Shown here one piece after another: positions 1-7,167 of a stretch of DNA of 9,692 nt. Each line of letters opens with the position of its first letter. Within the stretch, counting starts at the first letter, position 1. The position numbers and the translations under genes were made by a program. The DNA is from Caldifarciminota bacterium (GTDB taxonomy: Bacteria > Hydrothermota > Hydrothermia > S141-80), in the NCBI GenBank assembly GCA_015490255.1, contig WFYF01000300.1:1-9692 (forward strand). Reading direction: 5' to 3'. Under the pieces are notes generated by a model. The model saw only the letters and a list, made by a program, of their open reading frames with translations, did no database searches and was not told where the DNA came from.

Positions 1-353
1 TCTCGGAGGTGGGAGATTTCCTGGATCCGGGGCTCAACACGTCCCGGGTGCTCACCCGGATGGAAGAGCCTCCGGTGGAAGGGCTGGTCGTTCGGGCGCT
101 CCGTCACGGCATTCCCGTCCTCCACGTGGAACGGATCACCACCCTGGCCCGCCGGTGGGGCCTTCCCGTGGCGCCCGGTGCGCTGGCTTCGCCAGGGCAG
201 GGAGATCTGTATGTGGAAGCCCGCTATCCGCTGGGGCTTCACGGGATCATGCTCCTGGGATATGTGCTGCTGATCTTTCTCACGGCCAACGGATTCCTCA
301 CCGGCATGCTGCCCAACCCCCGACACGAAGAAGAACCGGAGGAAATGCTATGA
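1..353 (+). CDS. C-terminal part of a PgsW-like poly-gamma-glutamate system protein (5' truncated)
   Basis: An open frame enters from the left edge (first complete codon at base 3) and ends at TGA 351-353, giving about 117 visible residues. The GTG at base 9 is in frame but is unlikely to be the true start, because the frame stays open to the window edge. The visible part has an alpha/beta-looking stretch containing GIPVLHVERITTLARRWGLP. One hydrophobic membrane segment (GIMLLGYVLLIFLTANGFL) follows near the C-terminus, then an acidic tail. From memory, a 'G(I/V)P-hydrophobic-H ... L..(R/Y)GLP..P' pattern followed by a final TM helix is typical of the C-terminus of the poly-gamma-glutamate system protein family, found beside PgsB/PgsC-type genes. 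This could not be checked against a profile. The stop overlaps the next start by ATGA, so the two genes are probably translationally coupled. If the family call is wrong, it remains a membrane-anchored protein of unknown role. Confidence 0.5.
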   Translation, partial: SEVGDFLDPGLNTSRVLTRMEEPPVEGLVVRALRHGIPVLHVERITTLARRWGLPVAPGALASPGQGDLYVEARYPLGLHGIMLLGYVLLIFLTANGFLTGMLPNPRHEEEPEEML

Positions 354-1996
354 CGCGCGGAAAGAAATGGTTGTGGCTCCTGTTGCTGGTGCTTCCGGCA
401 CAACTCCAGGCAGCCTGGGTGGATGTCACCCGAAAGGTCCGGGGTCCCCGCACAGAGCGAGGCAAAGCCCTGGTGCTGGCCCCGGAACAGCCCCTGGTGT
501 ATCGCACCTCCCGGCGGGTGAGTCTGAAATGGGTGCTGGAGGTGGCCCGTCCGGGAAGCCTCTACGTGGTGCGGGGTGGGGACACCCTCCAGCGCCTCTA
601 TTTCCCTTCGGGTCGGCACGTGAAACGATTTGCGCTGGAGCCCGGGCGGTGGGTGTGGGTGGGCACCCTTGAGGGGAAAGCCCGGGTATATCGCTGGCGG
701 ATCCGGCGGTGGAAAAGCCTCACGCCGGTGGGGGGAGGCTTTCCCGTGGTGCTGAAGCACCGCTCCGGGAAAAAATACACCTACAGCGTGATCCAGGCCG
801 GACAGTCCGTTCACTATCGCCTCAAAGGGCCCAACCGGGCCCATATCCTTCTGCGCCTGCCCCTGAGACGGGGCCAAAAGCGGGCCCGGGCGGTGGTGGA
901 CATCCTGCGGGACGGCCGGCTTCTCCGGCGGGTGGAACTGGATCTCCCCCGATCCCGTGCGGTGGTGATCAATGACGGGGGCAGACCGGTCACCCGGGCC
1001 CGGGAGGTGGTGGTGCCTGTGGGGAAAGGACGCCATACGCTGGAAATCCGTGCGGTTCACGGAAGGGTGCTGGTGAAAGCCTATCGGGAGAAAAGAAAAT
1101 CCCGCAAGAAGCGCACGGGAGCCCGGATCAACCTGAAATGGTGGGGCCGGGTGGGCATGGCCTACGACGCCAACCCCTACCGGTTCTCCCCGGAGGCCCG
1201 GGACACCTTCACCCTGGGGACTGCGCCCTGGCGCTATCCGGGTGTGGCCGGTCTGACGGATGAGCGGCTCACCTTTCAGGCCGGCATCGTCCTCCGGCGA
1301 GGAAAAACCTGGCGGGTTTCCGGAAACCTCCGGCTGACCGCCTATCTCCGGAACCGGAACCTCACCCGTTATGCCCTGACGGTCACCGCCCGCCGCCGTC
1401 TGCTGGAAGGAGGATTGATGTGGGTGCCGCGCTATCCGGTGCGCCCCACCTATGCAGGACCCCGGACCTACCTCCTGCTGGAACAGCGCGTGATCCGGCT
1501 GTGGGCGGGGGTCCGGGGCAGGACCTGGGGCATCCGGCTGGAAGGAGGGACTTACCGGTTTAATCCGCCGTTTGACCGGTTGAACGCGGTGTTTCTGGGC
1601 ACAGAGGTGCCCGTCACAGGAGGCCCCTTTCACCTCGCCTTCCGGGTGCGCCGGGTGGTGGATCCGGACACCGCCAGCGGAGACTTCTCCCACTGGCGCT
1701 GGGGCGGTCGGGCAGCAGTGCGGTGGCTGGTTTCCTCACGCCTGAGTCTCCAGGTCCGTGGACTTGTGGAGCGCTATGACTATACGGCGGCTCCGGGAGA
1801 CCCCCGGAACGGTCGGAACGACATCGTGCTGGAGATGCAGGTGGAACCGGGCCTGCGCCTCACGCCGGGTCTGGAGTTTCGCCTTCCGGCCGGGTTCCGG
1901 ATGAGGTCCACCTCCTCCCCTTCCCCCTATCTGGACGTGTTCAAGGACTATGCCACCTGGTGGATCGGGCTGGATCTCCGCCTATCGGCGGCCTGA
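350..1996 (+). CDS. Secreted Arg-rich protein with N-terminal beta domains and a probable outer-membrane beta-barrel
   Basis: I chose the ATG at 350 (548 aa) because it has GGAGGA just upstream, overlaps the previous stop by ATGA and begins a clean signal peptide: MTRGKK, a Leu-rich core, then PAQLQA|A with cleavage near residue 21-22. The frame is open further upstream, but that part is compositionally the shadow of the preceding gene. Residues about 23-245 are beta-rich (alternating VWVWVG-like and LYVVRGG stretches) with no recognised domain. Residues about 247-257 form a Lys/Arg linker. From about 260 to the end, amphipathic strands alternate with turns. They open with a WGRVGMAYDANPYRFSP segment similar to the first strand of many Gram-negative barrels ('YDxNPY'), and the protein ends WWIGLDLRLSAA. 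I see no cysteine. The protein is very basic, which would suit contact with an anionic polymer if the upstream gene is indeed poly-glutamate related. An export porin is one possibility, but function is not shown. It ends convergent with the propeller gene. Confidence 0.75.
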   Translation: MTRGKKWLWLLLLVLPAQLQAAWVDVTRKVRGPRTERGKALVLAPEQPLVYRTSRRVSLKWVLEVARPGSLYVVRGGDTLQRLYFPSGRHVKRFALEPGRWVWVGTLEGKARVYRWRIRRWKSLTPVGGGFPVVLKHRSGKKYTYSVIQAGQSVHYRLKGPNRAHILLRLPLRRGQKRARAVVDILRDGRLLRRVELDLPRSRAVVINDGGRPVTRAREVVVPVGKGRHTLEIRAVHGRVLVKAYREKRKSRKKRTGARINLKWWGRVGMAYDANPYRFSPEARDTFTLGTAPWRYPGVAGLTDERLTFQAGIVLRRGKTWRVSGNLRLTAYLRNRNLTRYALTVTARRRLLEGGLMWVPRYPVRPTYAGPRTYLLLEQRVIRLWAGVRGRTWGIRLEGGTYRFNPPFDRLNAVFLGTEVPVTGGPFHLAFRVRRVVDPDTASGDFSHWRWGGRAAVRWLVSSRLSLQVRGLVERYDYTAAPGDPRNGRNDIVLEMQVEPGLRLTPGLEFRLPAGFRMRSTSSPSPYLDVFKDYATWWIGLDLRLSAA

Positions 1997-1998
1997 AG

Positions 1999-2012
1999 CC
2001 GCTCAATAGCGG
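1999..2012 (+). other. Small hairpin just after the stop codon
   Basis: CCGCT-CAAT-AGCGG forms a 5-bp stem with a 4-base loop, three bases after the TGA of the barrel protein. It is too weak to terminate transcription alone, but it could protect the 3' end or add to the stronger hairpin downstream. Confidence 0.25.
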
Positions 2013-2044
2013 TATCCCTGCCGGTTTTCCGGAATGAACGAAAC

Positions 2045-2067
2045 GCGGGCGGGGAAACCCCGCCCGC
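2045..2067. terminator. Bidirectional terminator hairpin between convergent genes
   Basis: GCGGGCGGGG-AAA-CCCCGCCCGC is a perfect 10-bp all-G/C stem with a 3-base loop, sitting between the stops of the two convergent genes (1996 on +, 2093 on -). Read on the - strand, it is preceded by TTTT and followed by a T-rich run (GTTTCGTTC), which fits Rho-independent termination of the propeller gene best. On the + strand the trailing sequence is AAAACCCC without a U tract, so termination in that direction is less certain. Confidence 0.7.
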
Positions 2068-2092
2068 AAAACCCCCTCCTGCCCCATCGGGG

Positions 2093-4315
2093 TCAGGGAA
2101 TGAGCACTTTCCGGCCCTCCACCCGGTCGCCGCTCCGGACCCGCAGGACATACAGCCCCCGGGGAAGCCCCAGGGTAACGTTGTGCACCCCCGCCGGCAC
2201 AAAGCCCATGACGCGGAGCAGCCGGGTCCGACCGGCAAGATCCATCGCCTCCAGGGCGAGGTATCCCGCCCGGGCGGTGATCAGACGGACCCGGCGTCCG
2301 GAAACCTGGATCCGGAGACCCGCCGGGGTGTTTCGACGGCCTTCGGCCACGGCCACTTCCGATCCCGGGATCAGCGCAACAAACCCCTGCCGGCCCGTGT
2401 TGCCCGGGCCATAGAAATACGTCGGCGGGTTCTCTGCAAAGTTCACCGGCCCGCCCGCATAGCCCCCGAGCACAAAGCCGAGGGGGGTGAGGTCCAGGCC
2501 GTTGGCCTGGTCATAGCCGGAGGAGGCCAGGACCGCCGTGCCGTGGTGGACCGTCAGGGAGGTGTCCAGCACGCTCACATACACGTCCGGTCCCCCCAGG
2601 GTGCCGTAGATCTGGCGGCTCGGGGCGAAGGTCTGGGGGTCATACACCTTGCCTCCGAGCGCCACGCGGTCCCCCATCACCACCAGTCCCGTGGCGCCGT
2701 TCCCGCTGGCTCCCGTCAGGATGGCCCGATCCACCGGGGTGAGGGAGGGATAGGTCATCATCACAAAACTGGCCCCGAAGGACGTGGGGGCCGGGCCGTG
2801 GACGTAGGCCTGGAGCGCGGCGAACGCGGCACCGTCTGCGGTGTATCCCGCAAAGAACAGGCGGCTCCAGCCGGGATTGGGGAGCACGCGGCGGCTGTAT
2901 TCATCGGCGGCCGTGCCCTCCACCCAGGTGAAGAGGGAGGTGAAATCCTGGGAAAGGCCCGCGAAAAAGGCATCATATCCGCCGAGAGGACCGCTGTAGC
3001 CCCATCCCGGCGTGAAAGGCCCTCCGGCGAAACCGGAGTCCGCGGTGGTCTGGCCGGTGAGATAGAGCATCCCTCCCTGGGGCTCTTTGACCAGATCTTC
3101 AATCTCCTCGTTGCTGGTGGCCCGACCCCCGAGCACGGCGGAGGCCATCAGGGTGGGCGCAGGATCCATGGACAGGCTCACCGCGAAGGCGTCCCGCCCA
3201 CCCAGGGTGCCGTAGATGTGGGGGGCGGTGGAGACGGGCACGTTCGCCCCGTCCCGGGTGAAGCCTCCGGCATACACATGGGCGAATTCGTCAAAGCCCA
3301 CCGCCCGGAACTGATCCGAGTCCGGCGTGGCCACGATGAAGGTGTGGAGCACCTGGGAGAGGGCGGAGTCCATCACCACCACAAAGGCGTCCTGACCGCC
3401 CGTTGTGCCCCAGACCGTTCGGTTGACCGAGAAAGCAGACGAATGGTCCGTCCAGCCTGCCACGGCCACAAAGGAACTCTCCACCGCAAGGTCCAGGGCC
3501 ACGTCGTTGAAGGGGCTTGTGAGGATCACGGTCTGAAGATGCACGCTCATGTCCGCGCTCAGGTGGGTGACAAAGGCGTCCCGGCAGCCGGGGATGCACG
3601 CGGCCGAGTTGGTGGAGCCAAACACCGCCGGATTCACGGAGAAACTGCCGTTTGTGTGGTTCACCACCCTGCCCGCGGCATACACGCTGTTGCTGTCCCG
3701 GGCCACCTTCACATCGTTCACCTCCACCGTGTCGGTCCCGGTGATCATCGCCGTGATGGGGTCAATCACCAGGGGTCGGGCGGGATCGTAATCCGGAACC
3801 GCAAACGTCATGCGATCCGGAGAGACCCGGACGGTCAGGGTTTTCTCCTCAAGCCCTTGAAAGGCCCGGAAGGCGCTCATCCGGAGAAGGGTGTCCCCAT
3901 CGGCCACCACGGCGTATCCCTCCGGCGTGGACGCGAAGGTTGCTCCATCAAGGGTGAGAAACGCCCGCTCCGGGGGAACGCCCGGGGGGAGAAGAAACTG
4001 GATTTCCACCCGTCCGTCCGGAAGGCCTGTGACCCGGACCTCCATGTCGTCCAGATTCCAGCGAACCGCGCGATAGACCGGGAAGGTTTTTTCTTCCCCG
4101 TTGCCGACCACCCGGAAACTTCCTTCCCGCCGGGCGCCCTCGGGCGGGGCGGTGCCCGGAAGGAGCATCCGGGCGTGTTTCAGTTCAAGACCCCGGGCAT
4201 CCAGGGTCAGGGGATGGCCCACCGCCGCAAAGGCAGCGGGGTTTCCTTCACGAGGAAGGAAGAGGGACTGGGCCGGCCCGATGAGGGCCAGCATCAGGAG
4301 ACTCACACTGTGCAT
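2093..4315 (-). CDS. Secreted seven-bladed SBBP-type beta-propeller protein with a C-terminal type-IX-like sorting domain
   Basis: The start chosen is the ATG at 4315 (740 aa). AGGAGGT lies 5 bases upstream and the protein begins with a signal peptide (MHSVSLLMLALIGPAQS). The frame runs open another 32 codons upstream, but those have no signal-like character. Residues about 20-190 match the usual N-terminal module of SBBP proteins (DUF7948-like), including the PLVIDP signature at 181-186. The propeller follows, with seven GG-x-DAF-like blade motifs near residues 244, 307, 372, 446, 514, 575 and 641. The sequence before the first motif (about 197-230, 'VEVNDVKVARDSNSVYAAGRV') supplies the strands that complete the last blade, a velcro closure. 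Residues about 657-740 look like a T9SS type A or FlgD-like sorting domain (GLYVLRVRSGD...KVLIP). The only cysteines are C240 and C244 (CIPGC). The likely role is surface display or release. The ligand is unknown. Confidence 0.85.
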   Translation of the reverse strand: MHSVSLLMLALIGPAQSLFLPREGNPAAFAAVGHPLTLDARGLELKHARMLLPGTAPPEGARREGSFRVVGNGEEKTFPVYRAVRWNLDDMEVRVTGLPDGRVEIQFLLPPGVPPERAFLTLDGATFASTPEGYAVVADGDTLLRMSAFRAFQGLEEKTLTVRVSPDRMTFAVPDYDPARPLVIDPITAMITGTDTVEVNDVKVARDSNSVYAAGRVVNHTNGSFSVNPAVFGSTNSAACIPGCRDAFVTHLSADMSVHLQTVILTSPFNDVALDLAVESSFVAVAGWTDHSSAFSVNRTVWGTTGGQDAFVVVMDSALSQVLHTFIVATPDSDQFRAVGFDEFAHVYAGGFTRDGANVPVSTAPHIYGTLGGRDAFAVSLSMDPAPTLMASAVLGGRATSNEEIEDLVKEPQGGMLYLTGQTTADSGFAGGPFTPGWGYSGPLGGYDAFFAGLSQDFTSLFTWVEGTAADEYSRRVLPNPGWSRLFFAGYTADGAAFAALQAYVHGPAPTSFGASFVMMTYPSLTPVDRAILTGASGNGATGLVVMGDRVALGGKVYDPQTFAPSRQIYGTLGGPDVYVSVLDTSLTVHHGTAVLASSGYDQANGLDLTPLGFVLGGYAGGPVNFAENPPTYFYGPGNTGRQGFVALIPGSEVAVAEGRRNTPAGLRIQVSGRRVRLITARAGYLALEAMDLAGRTRLLRVMGFVPAGVHNVTLGLPRGLYVLRVRSGDRVEGRKVLIP

Positions 4316-4320
4316 ACCGC

Positions 4321-4327
4321 ACCTCCT
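4321..4327 (-). promoter_or_regulatory. Strong ribosome binding site that decides the propeller gene start
   Basis: ACCTCCT on the + strand reads AGGAGGT on the - strand, 5 bases before the ATG at 4315. It selects this start over the upstream in-frame ATG at 4411. Confidence 0.8.
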
Positions 4328-4334
4328 GTTCGGG

Positions 4335-4340
4335 ATGATA
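4335..4340 (-). promoter_or_regulatory. Candidate -10 box (TATCAT) of the propeller gene
   Basis: ATGATA on + reads TATCAT on -, a 5/6 match to TATAAT. It lies 7 bases before the Shine-Dalgarno sequence, so it would give a very short leader. The hexamer at -35 with a 17-base spacer (GGCCAA) is poor, so an activator may be needed or the true promoter may lie further upstream. The same TATCAT hexamer serves the opposite promoter. Confidence 0.35.
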
Positions 4341-4437
4341 CCCTCCGGGAGGCGCGGTTGGCCGATCTCCCGAAACGCATCACCGGTCGGTTTGTCCTGA
4401 TCATGGAACAAGGATACACGTTCACGCCCGTCCCGTT

Positions 4438-4453
4438 TGTGAGAAATGTCACG
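4438..4453. promoter_or_regulatory. CRP-like operator palindrome in the divergent control region
   Basis: TGTGA-GAAATG-TCACG matches the CRP-family consensus TGTGA-N6-TCACA at 9 of 10 conserved bases. It lies between the two divergent promoters. Its centre is about 104 bases upstream of the predicted start of the DUF6754 operon and about 118 bases upstream of that of the propeller gene, if the -10 boxes given here are right. A related palindrome occurs at 8976-8991. No regulator gene is visible in the window. Confidence 0.45.
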
Positions 4454-4513
4454 GAGGTTGCGCCCGGATGGGTATTTCCAGCGTCAGGGCTTTGGTGATC
4501 CCGGCCCCCGTTC

Positions 4514-4542
4514 TTGAAGCATCCCGCACGGGGCTTTATCAT
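4514..4542 (+). promoter_or_regulatory. Sigma70-type promoter of the six-gene envelope operon
   Basis: TTGAAG at 4514-4519 (4/6 to TTGACA) and TATCAT at 4537-4542 (5/6 to TATAAT) are separated by exactly 17 bases. Transcription would begin near 4549, giving a leader of only about 19 bases before the ATG at 4568. The remainder of the 4316-4567 gap shows a CRP-like palindrome and the opposing promoter, and nothing else that I recognise. Confidence 0.5.
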
Positions 4543-4567
4543 CAGGAGCGTTGAAGGAGGCTTCAGG

Positions 4568-5701
4568 ATGATCGGAATGCTGGTGCTTTTCGCCCAGGTG
4601 CTTGCCAAACCGGTGGATGTTCCGGACACCGCACCGCCCCTTCCTCCACCTCCGCGGGTGGCCGTGGAAGACATCCCCAACGACGACGGAACGGCTCTGA
4701 AAATCCAGGTGACGGTGGACGACACGGCGGGGCTTGTTTCGCTGCATATCCAGCGCCGGGAGGGGGAAAGATGGCAAACCGTCGGGGAAGTTCAGCCTGG
4801 CGAAGCCTTTCATGACACAGGGTTGCGGGCCAACCGGACGTACGCCTATCGGGCTGTGGCCATCTATCGGCTGGGGGAGACAGAAATCCAGCGTCCTTCG
4901 GAGGCGGTGGAAGGGATCCCCCGTCGTTCCTGGTTCCACCGGGGCCGGATCAGCGCCTTCGTGATCTTCGTCCTGTTCACGCTGGTGTTCTTCTATCTGT
5001 TCGGTCGTGCCCAGACAGACACCCGTCTGTTCATCCGGAGAATTCCCGGGCTGGACGCCCTGGACGATGCGGTGGGCCGGGCCACGGAGATGGGACGGCC
5101 CATCCTTTATACGTTTGGCCTGGGGGAAATGCAGGACCTGGCCACCATCGCCTCGCTGGCCATTCTGAAGCGGGTGGCCCGGAAGGTGGCGGAATACGAA
5201 ACCCGACTCATCGTGCCCAACTATGATCCCATTGTGATGACCGCCGCCCAGGAGGTGGTGAAGGAGGCCTATCTGGAAGCGGGTCGGCCGGACCTTTACA
5301 ACGAGGACGATGTTTTCTTTCTGACCAAGGATCAGTTCGGGTATGCCGCAGGTGTGGACGGCCTGATGGTCCGGGAACGCCCTGGAGCCGTGTTCTTGCA
5401 GGGGATCTTTTTTGCCGAATCTCTGATCCTTGCGGAGACCGGTTTTTCCGTGGGCGCCATCCAGGTGGCCGGCACCACCTCCATCACCCAGCTGCCTTTC
5501 TTCATCGCTGCCTGCGACTATACGCTGATCGGCGAGGAGATGTATGCCGCCAGCGCCTATCTCACCCGTCAGCCTGTGGAGGTGGCGAGCATCAAGGCGG
5601 AAGACGTGGGGAAGATGGCGTTCATCGTGGTGATTCTGCTGGGCATTGTGCTGGAGACCCTCGGAATTCACGTGATCCGGGACTTTTTCGCCCTCTTCTG
5701 A
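4568..5701 (+). CDS. DUF6754 membrane protein with N-terminal FN3-like domain
   Basis: I chose the ATG at 4568 (377 aa) because GAAGGAGG lies 7 bases upstream and the protein then opens with a short hydrophobic leader (MIGMLVLFAQVLA). The earlier in-frame ATG at 4514 falls on the predicted -35 box. The order is: leader 1-13, Pro-rich spacer 20-30, FN3-like beta domain about 30-117 (ending in a typical 'RTYAYRAVAIYRLGETEIQRPSE' pattern), TM helix about 127-146, DUF6754 domain about 150-345, and C-terminal TM about 350-368. DUF6754 hallmarks are RIPGLDALDDAVGRATEMGR, LIVPNYDP, AQEVVKEAYLEAGRPDLYNED, DQFGYAAGVDGLMVRE, AESLILAETG, and the QLPFFIAACDYTLIGEEMYAASAYL block (shown here in parts). The FN3-like part is probably outside the cytoplasm and DUF6754 inside. 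This is the first gene of the operon. No biochemical function is known to me for the family. Confidence 0.9.
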   Translation: MIGMLVLFAQVLAKPVDVPDTAPPLPPPPRVAVEDIPNDDGTALKIQVTVDDTAGLVSLHIQRREGERWQTVGEVQPGEAFHDTGLRANRTYAYRAVAIYRLGETEIQRPSEAVEGIPRRSWFHRGRISAFVIFVLFTLVFFYLFGRAQTDTRLFIRRIPGLDALDDAVGRATEMGRPILYTFGLGEMQDLATIASLAILKRVARKVAEYETRLIVPNYDPIVMTAAQEVVKEAYLEAGRPDLYNEDDVFFLTKDQFGYAAGVDGLMVRERPGAVFLQGIFFAESLILAETGFSVGAIQVAGTTSITQLPFFIAACDYTLIGEEMYAASAYLTRQPVEVASIKAEDVGKMAFIVVILLGIVLETLGIHVIRDFFALF

Positions 5702-5711
5702 GGAGGAAACC

Positions 5712-6341
5712 ATGCAACGGGAAGTGCCGCTCTTCATCACGTTCGTTACGGGAACCCTCCTGGTGGTGGCCTTTTTTGTCCCCGCCCTTTCCTATCTGGA
5801 GCAAACCTTTTTAGACTGGTTCCAGATCGTGGCCGGGTTCACCCTGATCCTGGGTCTGGACAGCCTGATCGTGCACCACGCCCAGAAGATTCAGTTCCGG
5901 CGGAAGGGATGGTTCCACAGCGCTGCCCTGCTGGTGAGCCTGTTCGGCACCATCATCTGGGGATTCTATTCCTGGTGGAAGGTGGGAAGTCCCTTCGCTC
6001 CCAACGCGAGTTTCCTGCAATATTACTACACCTATATCTTCGTCCCCCTTCAGGCCACCATGTTCGCTCTCCTGGCCTTCTTCATCGCCTCGGCAGCCTT
6101 CCGGGCTTTCCGTGCCCGCACCCTGGAAGCCACCCTGCTCCTGATTTCCGCCACCATCCTGATGCTCGGCCGCACACCGGTGGGCTACAAGATCCACCCC
6201 CTCATCCCCCAGTTCTCTGACTGGATCATGAGTTATCCTCAGCTTGCGGCCAAGCGGGGGATTTTTCTGGGCATGTCACTGGGCGCCATCGCCTTTTCCC
6301 TGCGGGTGATTCTGGGGATGGAACGCTCTTATCTGAGGTGA
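5712..6341 (+). CDS. Six-TM membrane protein of the DUF6754 cassette
   Basis: A 209-residue integral membrane protein starting 10 bases after the previous stop, with GGAGG at 5702-5706. Hydrophobic segments lie near residues 5-27, 35-55, 68-88, 105-129, 137-153 and 181-202. A positively charged loop (QFRRKGW, 61-67) follows TM2. After TM4 comes an ARTLEA-containing loop preceded by SAAFRAFR (127-134), then LGRTPVG at 152-158. These motifs look like conserved signatures of a protein I recall only as a hypothetical neighbour of DUF6754 genes. There is no catalytic motif and no resemblance to a known transporter family that I can name. The tight spacing implies it is made together with the DUF6754 protein and may bind it in the membrane. 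Confidence 0.8.
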   Translation: MQREVPLFITFVTGTLLVVAFFVPALSYLEQTFLDWFQIVAGFTLILGLDSLIVHHAQKIQFRRKGWFHSAALLVSLFGTIIWGFYSWWKVGSPFAPNASFLQYYYTYIFVPLQATMFALLAFFIASAAFRAFRARTLEATLLLISATILMLGRTPVGYKIHPLIPQFSDWIMSYPQLAAKRGIFLGMSLGAIAFSLRVILGMERSYLR

Positions 6342-6345
6342 GACC

Positions 6346-7167
6346 ATGAACTTCTGGTATCGCATTCAGAAGCTGGATCGCCGGATCATCTATCTCGTGG
6401 TGGCCCTGGGGGTGGCCGTTCCCATGCTCCTGCGGTGGCGGATGGCCATCCACCCTTCCGAGGACGTGATCCGGGCCTACCGGTTCATTGACGAGCAACC
6501 CGAGGGTTCCCTGTTCCTGGTTTCCATTGACTATGATGCGGCAAGCATGCCCGAGCTCCAGCCCATGCTCCACGCCATTCTGCGTCATCTTTTCCGGAAA
6601 AACCATAAGGTGCTCATGATCGGCCACTGGCCTCTGGGGCTTCCCCTGGGGCAGATGGCGCTGGAGGAGGAAGCCCGTCGGGCCGGGAAGGTTTATGGGG
6701 TGGACTATGCCTTCCTGGGCTATCGTCCCGGCATCGCGGCGGTGATCGTGAACCTGGGGAAGGACTTCCGGAGCGTGTTTGCCGAAGACTATCGGGGAAC
6801 GCCCCTGGATTCCCTTCCGGTGGCCCGGAACGTCCGGGACTACAGCGCTTTCGCAGCCATCATCGGTCTGGAGGCCGGGGCGGTGGGAGACGCGTGGGTT
6901 CAGTATGGCCAGGCCCGGTATAACGTTCCCGTGATCCTGGGCGCCACAGCCGTTGTGGCGCCGGATCTCTATCCCTATCTCCAGGCCGGGCAGGTGGTGG
7001 GAATCATCGGCGGGCTGAAAGGAGCTGCAGATTATGAGGCGCTGGTGGGTTATGTGGGGAACGCCTCGGTGGGTATGACCGCCCAGTCGGTGGTTCACCT
7101 TCTGATCATCGGGTTTATCCTGCTCGGCAATGTGGCCTTCTTCATCACCCGGAGGCTCACGTCATGA
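6346..7167 (+). CDS. Two-TM protein with a soluble alpha/beta domain, DUF6754 cassette
   Basis: A 273-residue protein beginning 4 bases after the previous stop; its Shine-Dalgarno sequence (GAGGTGA) overlaps that stop. One TM lies at about 13-30 and another at about 247-267. Between them is a soluble domain with alternating beta strands and helices: SLFLVSIDYD (55-64), PELQPMLHAILRHLF (69-83), KVLMIGHWP (88-96), IAAVIVNLGKD (130-140), VPVILGATAVVAPDLYPYL (194-212), and VVGIIGGLKGAADYEALVG (217-235), a Gly-rich segment that looks conserved. The layout of TM, alpha/beta domain and C-terminal TM resembles the second half of the DUF6754 protein, but I see no clear sequence similarity. There is no known nucleotide-binding P-loop or catalytic signature. 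The gene end overlaps the next start by ATGA. Function is unknown; the context suggests a membrane complex. Confidence 0.8.
   Translation: MNFWYRIQKLDRRIIYLVVALGVAVPMLLRWRMAIHPSEDVIRAYRFIDEQPEGSLFLVSIDYDAASMPELQPMLHAILRHLFRKNHKVLMIGHWPLGLPLGQMALEEEARRAGKVYGVDYAFLGYRPGIAAVIVNLGKDFRSVFAEDYRGTPLDSLPVARNVRDYSAFAAIIGLEAGAVGDAWVQYGQARYNVPVILGATAVVAPDLYPYLQAGQVVGIIGGLKGAADYEALVGYVGNASVGMTAQSVVHLLIIGFILLGNVAFFITRRLTS

Noticed and set aside
155..349. Upstream extension of the barrel protein to an ATG at 155
   Set aside because: The extra 65 residues are an out-of-frame reading of the preceding gene, and the signal peptide begins at the ATG at 350.
239..1693. A 484-codon open frame on the - strand opposite the barrel protein
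   Set aside because: Its low-complexity composition (Pro, His, Gly) is typical of an antisense frame, and no start signal precedes it. The + strand gene has a signal peptide and ATGA coupling.
4316..4411. Upstream extension of the propeller gene to an ATG at 4411
   Set aside because: The 32 extra residues are hydrophilic and would bury the signal peptide. The strong AGGAGGT precedes the ATG at 4315, and the TATCAT box lies inside the extension.
2183..4498. A 771-codon open frame on the + strand opposite the propeller gene
   Set aside because: It is a GC-driven antisense shadow: it is rich in Gly, Arg, His and Pro, and has no domain pattern or ribosome site. The - strand frame has a signal peptide, seven repeats and a sorting tail.
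4484..5740. A 418-codon open frame on the - strand opposite the DUF6754 gene
   Set aside because: The + strand frame carries clear DUF6754 motifs; the opposite frame is rich in His, Gln and Gly with no domain.
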